Source: Solea solea
Taxonomy: Eukaryota > Chordata > Actinopteri > Pleuronectiformes > Soleidae
Direction: 5' to 3'
Assembly: GCF_958295425.1 (NCBI RefSeq)
Contig: NC_081134.1
Coordinates: 3,521,840 to 3,585,839, forward strand
DNA: 64,000 nt
The position numbers and the translations under genes are program-made. The notes under the pieces were generated by a model. The model worked only from the letters and a program-made list of their open reading frames with translations. It did not search any database and was not told where the DNA came from. Of the stretch, positions 58,011 through 64,000 are shown piece after piece. Numbering within the stretch: the first letter of the stretch is position 1; the number at the start of each line of letters is the position of its first letter.

Positions 58011-59330
58011 GACTCCAAATTTAGACGGTATTTGTTGTTTTTATTATAAAAGTACTTGAAACTCATTGAAGATATAGATATAATATGAAGGCAATATGTC
58101 CAAAAAAGAATATTCGCTAACATCACGGTTCTCAAACTGAGGAAAGTGTACCACCAGTGGTACACGAGCTTCCTCTGGTGGTACTTGGAGAAAAATCAGA
58201 GTTCTTTGACCAGAGTGTGTAGAAAAATGAAACAAATAACAAAACATTTATTGTTATTGTAATGATAACAATAATAATAATAATAATAACAATAATTATA
58301 ACAATAATAAGAGTCACCTTATCTCTCACCATCGTAATTTAATTTCACTACACCAGTGTATGAAGTATTTCGACGTTGCCGATAATGGTGTTAGCTCAAT
58401 AGCTCAAAGAGCTCAATATTCCCTCGGGTGGTACTTGGTATATAAAGTATGAGAACCACTGGTCTCAACCACATATTATTCGATGGGAATACTGTTTTCA
58501 TTATGATAATATGTCTATTTTGTTTCATTATGTCCTACACTTAAAGCAGATTTCAATCACTCACACATCATTCAACACTATTTGTCACTAGAGCTGCGTG
58601 ACACGGTCAAACATCATATTCCGCTTATTTTTGACGGATACTGCATTTGCGATATGACTGATAAATGGTACAGTCCAGTGTGAAAATAGTGCTGCAATTA
58701 TTGTAATTTCAGCTAAAATTCATACTTTTTGAAATATTAGGATTTCTCTCCATTCTCTTTTTCTTCTTCTATGGCAGTGGTCTCAAACTTTTTTTTAATT
58801 TACAGATTTATTTTGCATCATAAATACATTTATTGTATTTAATTACTTATAGTTCTGTTTCACATTTGAACACTTTTATTTTTAAATGAAGTGAAATGTT
58901 GTCACAAATACTATTATTACGATATCATGATGGAATATTGTGATATAATTTTAATATACTATACTAATAGACCATATACGTTCAGTGGTCCCCAGGTCAT
59001 TTGATGTCCCTGTTCTGAGGGGTTTAACAGCAGCTCCATGATGTTGCATTACTGTAATTTCTGGAGTTGAAAACCTCCTACACTACACAGCCTGTCATAT
59101 TCTTTCTGAAAGTCCCAGCCTCCATAATGTCCTTTCTCTCTGATTCATATTTTTGCAGTCATTAACATATGTACTGTGGTGTGTAGTATTGCTCATTATT
59201 GCTTCTTTGTCATTGAGACCGCAGATCGAACAGATAGGATGAAAGGACAACATAGTTAATGTGGTCAAAGAATAAAAGCAGACACTTAAGAGGCAAACTG
59301 CGTGGCTTAAAAGCATATCTTTGTTTTATC
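58011..59330. other. Spacer between atp1a2 and sdhc
   Basis: No coding exon was recognised. It holds a hAT-like element (58124-58461), an (AAT)n run inside it, and AT-rich sequence. Expected sdhc promoter sequence starts at about 59331. Confidence 0.7.
58124..58461. mobile_element. hAT-like MITE with GGTTCTCAAACT ends
   Basis: Left end CACGGTTCTCAAACTGAGG, right end AGTATGAGAACCACTG, an imperfect inverted pair. GGTGGTACTTGG occurs next to both ends, and an (AAT)n run fills 58266-58295. No matching target duplication was found. Confidence 0.6.
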
Positions 59331-59444
59331 TCACTGCGACCGACTCCGACCTTCCGCTCTCCGTCCACCCCTTTGGACCAATATAACCAGCCGGGAGGGA
59401 AAACAACATCCGGCAACGTCACTTCCGCTCCACATCCGTCAAAC
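59331..59444 (+). promoter_or_regulatory. sdhc: sdhc promoter
   Basis: The 115 bp before the ATG is relatively GC-rich. It has a CCAAT box (59378-59382) and ETS-type sites (CATCCGG at 59408-59413 and ACTTCCG at 59421-59427). ETS/NRF-2-type sites are usual in nuclear genes of the respiratory chain. No TATA box is apparent. The exact start is unknown. Confidence 0.6.
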
Positions 59445-59461
59445 ATGGCGCTGCTTCTAAG
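59445..59461 (+). CDS. sdhc: sdhc exon 1
   Basis: ATG GCG CTG CTT CTA AG, donor GTCAGT; matches human exon 1 (MAALLLR) less one alanine. ATGG context supports initiation. Confidence 0.92.
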
Positions 59462-62400
59462 GTCAGTGCATCTGAAATACACAGCGTTTGTGCTCAGTGA
59501 AAAGGCTTTTTGTGTTGCTCTGTATTGTTGTTGTGTTCATTATACACGCGTGTAACATCGTCACGTTACAGTTTAGGACAACGCGACGCCTTGAAATGCT
59601 TGTTTTTCTTTTCTAACGTAGTACGGAGCGACGTAAAGCTAGCTGACATTAGCTAACGAGCTAGTCGTCTGACGGGTTGAAAGTTAGCAGAGCGGGCTTA
59701 GTTTGTGATTAATATTAATTATTATTATTTGTTTACTTCCTTTTACTATTCATGTGTATCTGCTAGTGTTTTCTGTCATAAGGAGCTGGGAGTTGGTGCT
59801 GCTACACAGGCGTACATTTACTAACAATGTGGATAGTCAGTGTTGAACTCGGTTTATTATTCCTTGCTCGCTGTTAAACATAATCAGTTGTCTGAGAAGT
59901 GATAAATCGTATACAATCAATATTCATCACGTTTCTTCCGTCGTTTCATCATTTCACCTTGTGGGTATTTTGGTTCACCGTCATCCTCATACTTCTCCGT
60001 GATCAGGGTGATTTGTTTGCCTGTATTTCTCAGAACTGGAATTCAATGTTAATCAAAGTAGATATTTACACAACTGTGCAAAGTGTAGAGATAAATGTCA
60101 GGAAGGAAGAAAAGCAATATCTGATGTGACTACATGCTGTTCTCCTGGTGAAGTTTATCTTGCCTTTTCTTTGCATTAAGTAATTCTTAATTAAATCCCA
60201 CACTAAGTCAGTTTTTGTAGACTCAGTTAAACATATTATTTATAATTTATTGTCATTGGGAATTTTCTATTGAGCTTACCATTAAAACACTTACAGTTAC
60301 TAGATGTTTTAGCTACACTCTTGACATAAAACATACAGCATTGTTGACAACTAGTAACATATAACCAACATCAACACCACTGAGGTAAAATTAGTAAATA
60401 TTTTATTTAATGGAACAAAATGTCTGAATGGCCATGTACTTTGAGTTATTGTGTGCTGCAGAATAAAACTAGAGAAAGTATTTAGAAAGGGAATAACTCC
60501 CCCAAGGCTGTCAAAACACCCTTATCTTGCAAGGTTAGTGATGGAAAAAAATTAATTCTAGTCTGAATCACCATCCAAAGTTTCCCTTGCACCACATGGC
60601 CAAAAACACAACATGGTGGAAGTTGCAATTGGAATTAAATTCCCCAAATCTAGGGAAATGTATGAAAAACAGACGTGTCCCAACAGATGCCCTTCACTGC
60701 CGTATCACTCTCATTTGTCCACATCTGGCTTGTTAGACTAGTCTGCAGAAGTGTTCATTTGTCTGACAAATCATGTCAGAAATATGTCTTAGCAAGTAAT
60801 GTCTGTAGATCTTTTCCTGTAAATGATATTAATTATAATATATAATTATTCACAATGCAATAGTTGCTAGTTTTGAAATACTCTCACTCCAATTCAGGTA
60901 TTTGTCTGTGATATTTTTCTGAACATTTTAGTTTCTCAAACTGTCAACTCTTTGTCTCATTTACATATTCTTCATTAGAAAACTTGGCAGTGTAAAGTGT
61001 GCTGTGTGTTTATATGATATGTTTTGTATGACTTTGACCACAGACATAACACTTCTGTTTTTCTTTCTAGGACATTGGGCCGTCAGGGCATCTGTCTCTC
61101 CAGACCACAGTACACAGTCCCCTTCAGACAGTATGTATTTTTGTTTGTGTGTGCTTGTAAGATTATGAGAACTCTGTTTCCACACAGTTATGCTGCTCCT
61201 CACAGTAATTATGCAGATACTCTAAAACAGATTTCCGTCCCTCTCTCCCCACTACAGTGCTGCTCCAATGGGAACCACAGCTAAGGAGGAGATGAACAAA
61301 TTTTGGGCCAAAAATACCAGATTAAATAGACCCATGTCTCCACATATCACCGTCTACAAGTACGTACTTTATCTCATACACAGTAAAAGGTATAGTCTGT
61401 GTTGTTGTTGTTCAGAAACATAACCCCAAGAAAAGGATGGATATACCTCAGACCATATGTTCCATTTATGTTTTTAAGCATTTCCAGCTTCATATTTTCA
61501 AAGACAATAAAACTCTCCTGCTGCACATTATCCAAGATGAAAATGATAGTGCAGTTTTGATGGTGCAGTCTTTTTAATGCTTATAAAGCAGCAGGACCAG
61601 CCACCATTACCAGAGATTTTTATGCCTTTGGATACATGTGGTGCAATAAGTACCTTGATGTACTGTCAGGCAGTTATTAGAACACTAAAACCTGAAGTAA
61701 AGAAGTTATGTCTACCTTGCAGTTTCTCGCCAGATTTCCCTCCTGGCTAATTTATTTTCACTTATCATTTCTCTTGTCATCTGGGATCACATTAATGGTT
61801 GTCCTGAATCTAAGTCTGAGTCTGGGCACTTTGTCTTCAGCATTTCCGGTTCTGATAGAAGGTTGTTTGTAAAATTGGAGAACTAGTGATTTAGATTCAA
61901 CTCTTCCACCTGTTGTAAGTGACAGGTTGTAAAAGCATTTTCTTAATGTCTGGCCACCTAATAGGGCTTGAGCTCTGAATGGTGAAGAGGCCCTGATGTT
62001 TTTGCCTACTTTATTACTTTTCTCGTTTATACGTTCACTCGTTTAAAACAGAGTGACATTTTGTTTGCTTGAATGTGCATGACAACTTGATGCAAAATGG
62101 CTCTTCAGCTTCCCCCCTTTTATGCAATTTTAATTTTTCCCCCCCCCACTGAAAATGATTGGAAAAGCCCATGCTGCGTACAGGTTTAATTTAGTCATTT
62201 AAATATGCAAAACAGCCAGCTGTTTTTTAACTTGTATATGTCATTTGAAAGACCTCCCATGCATCGTTCATGGCCTTTCCGGCTTTGCTTTGAAAACACA
62301 AATGTTGTTTTTTCAGTCACTTCAGATTTTCAGTAGGAGCCTAAACTGATGCATAACAGTTTTTATGACCACATGTTTGTGGCAGCTGTGACCAGAGGCT

Positions 62401-63125
62401 CTGTGCGTTCAGATGGTGTCTTTTGCCATACCACTCTCCTGATTGAATGTCACTTGAAAAAGTCCTGAAAAAACAGTTTGACTCAATAGTGACCTTTTGT
62501 TCCGAAAGGTCAAGGTCACTGTAGCATCATATTGAACACAATAGAAGTACCAGGGGGGAATTTAATAACATCTTTCACAAACATCTATTTGGATTCAAGG
62601 ATGCTCTTATTAGAATTAGTGGTCAGAGGTCAAGGTCACTGTGACCTCACAAAACACATTTTGACCTAATGAAAATAATATTTCAAGGAGGCTTGGGAAA
62701 AATGTTTGACACAAATACTTGCTTGGAGTCAAAGATGACCTGATATGATTGTTGTGTATAGTTTTTTTCCCAGAAGTATAACAAAGTGCCAAGATTGATG
62801 CATTTTAAGAAAAATAACTATATTAAATGACGTCATATATAGAATAACACTGTTTAATTTAACAGCATAACTTAGGATCAGAGTGGAGTACCAGTAACTT
62901 GTGATCAGTTGAAAAAAAGTTAAATTATTAATAGAAAAATAACAGATTGCTGCTCTTCCCATCACCAACCCCGGGCCAACACATGAAGCGAATAAAACCA
63001 AAGACATTGCTCAAGTAATATGTTCTCATATGGAATATGTGTTACGTTGTGTTTTTGTAACAGATGGTCCGTCCCCATGATGATGTCAATCGCACACAGA
63101 GGAACCGGTGTGGGCCTTAGTGGAG
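59445..63125 (+). CDS. sdhc: Succinate dehydrogenase complex subunit C, cytochrome b560 (exons 1-4, partial)
   Basis: SDHC anchors complex II in the inner mitochondrial membrane and shares the quinone- and heme-binding site with SDHD. Four exons (17, 60, 102 and 62 nt) give the first 80 residues. Exons 3 and 4 have the human lengths (102 and 62), and exons 1 and 2 differ by 3 nt each. The N-terminus MALLLRTLGRQG, with arginines and no early acid, is a mitochondrial presequence. [10 protein letters not shown] and [14 protein letters not shown] are the family signatures; the conserved S and R of S..HRGTG correspond to quinone-site residues of bacterial SdhC. The rest, with the heme histidine and two more membrane helices, lies beyond the window. 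Introns are 1609, 127 and 1704 bp. Confidence 0.95.
61071..61130 (+). CDS. sdhc: sdhc exon 2
   Basis: 60 nt after TTTTCTTTCTAG. It encodes [19 protein letters not shown], the rest of the presequence. Donor GTATGT; the following intron is 127 bp. Confidence 0.9.
61258..61359 (+). CDS. sdhc: sdhc exon 3
   Basis: 102 nt, the same as human. It encodes [19 protein letters not shown], then [18 protein letters not shown] and SPHIT are conserved. Donor GTACGT. Confidence 0.96.
63064..63125 (+). CDS. sdhc: sdhc exon 4
   Basis: 62 nt, the same as human. It encodes [20 protein letters not shown], the start of the first membrane helix. It ends in phase 1 with donor GTAGCA; exon 5 is beyond the window. 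Confidence 0.95.
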
Positions 63126-64000
63126 GTAGCACTTTTCTTTTTTGTTTGTTATTATTTTTTTTGTTATTAAGTTACATATTTAGCAGTGAATATTTTTCTG
63201 TGTCATTGGTTTTGTCCTTTTAAGCTACTCCACTTCTTTGTTGTTGTTTTTTATTATTCTGTGAAACTGGCTCTCAGCTTTTGATTGACCCTGAAAATCT
63301 CTTCAGGGCCTTTTAGTCTGCGACTATTGATTTCTGCTAACAGCGTTTACTGGCATTATAAAACCGAAGTTGTCGAATACAATTTAAGCGTTTGCATGTT
63401 AAAACAAAGTCCAGCGCACTCATTTGTCGTTTGTTTGGCATAAAGGTTGTGTCTGTGTCACTGTGACATCGTACATCAGTGCTGTTGACCTTGATGTGCT
63501 GCGCTGTGGAAGCTGGAATCAATTTTGTTCATGTGTCAATGGGTTCATTGAATGGGCCAGTCCAACTCAAATACAGAGACAAAAATAGTCACTTACTCAC
63601 TGTTTGACTTTTGAATATTACAGAAATCACGTTTTTTAGATAATAAACTTATTTTACTCACTTTTTTTGCTCAATTTCTAAAAGAATTATCGACGACTAA
63701 TGGTGAGACTCCAGACTGTAACAAATGGAGGGCTCACTGCAGAACTACAGTGGCCATCGCATGCCACAAAGGATGTTTTAATCTTTTTAATTTTAAATGA
63801 TTAAAAAGATTTAAGCTATAGTGGGCTGAAGCTATAGTTCAGTCTATGGTGCCGCCATATATTTTTATGGCGGCACCATAAAATAAAATAAATAAAACGA
63901 CATTGTCCTCTATTTGCCAAACAATCTCCCATTTTAAAGCCAAGCAATCTTTTTGACCACAACTTCCTGGTCATATTTGCAGTTTGACCAGTGCCATGCC

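Overview
This 64 kb window is vertebrate, almost certainly teleost fish, nuclear DNA. The evidence is interrupted genes with GT-AG introns, very dense CA/GT microsatellites, fish-type interspersed repeats (hAT and other MITEs, tRNA-derived SINEs, an L1 remnant) and protein sequences of vertebrate families.

Three genes lie on the + strand. (1) 3675-4180 holds the last coding exon and 3' UTR of mpz (myelin protein zero); the rest of mpz was not found and probably lies upstream. Its TAG stop is followed in frame by 93 further sense codons whose tail resembles the stop-readthrough extension of mammalian L-MPZ. (2) 10441-57655 is a complete Na+/K+-ATPase alpha-subunit gene, best matched to atp1a2. 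It has 24 coding exons giving a 1010-residue P-type ATPase. All exons were rebuilt from splice sites, including a first coding exon of only 12 nt (MGQG). Exon lengths match the usual vertebrate 23-exon structure, except that canonical exon 12 is split in two. (3) 59445-63125 holds the first four exons of sdhc, the membrane anchor of succinate dehydrogenase; the gene runs off the right edge.

Layout: 1-3674 is microsatellite- and pyrimidine-rich sequence, probably the last mpz intron. 4181-10440 separates mpz from atp1a2 and contains a composite MITE/SINE repeat and a CRE-palindrome element. 10441-57990 is atp1a2 with repeat-filled introns: an L1 fragment in intron 6, hAT MITEs in intron 8, a 0.7 kb TCTA satellite and hAT transposase remnant in intron 11, a palindromic MITE in intron 15, a SINE in intron 17, and a 640 bp MITE in intron 19. 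57991-59330 is a repeat-bearing spacer and 59331-59444 a compact sdhc promoter.

The genes are not an operon. mpz acts in myelin, atp1a2 (glial/muscle type in mammals) in ion transport, and sdhc in mitochondria. Their mammalian relatives all lie at human 1q23, so this looks like a conserved linkage group. The most notable points are the conserved mpz readthrough frame, the extra atp1a2 intron, replacements in otherwise conserved parts of the pump, and GT repeats placed where splice-site pyrimidine tracts should be.
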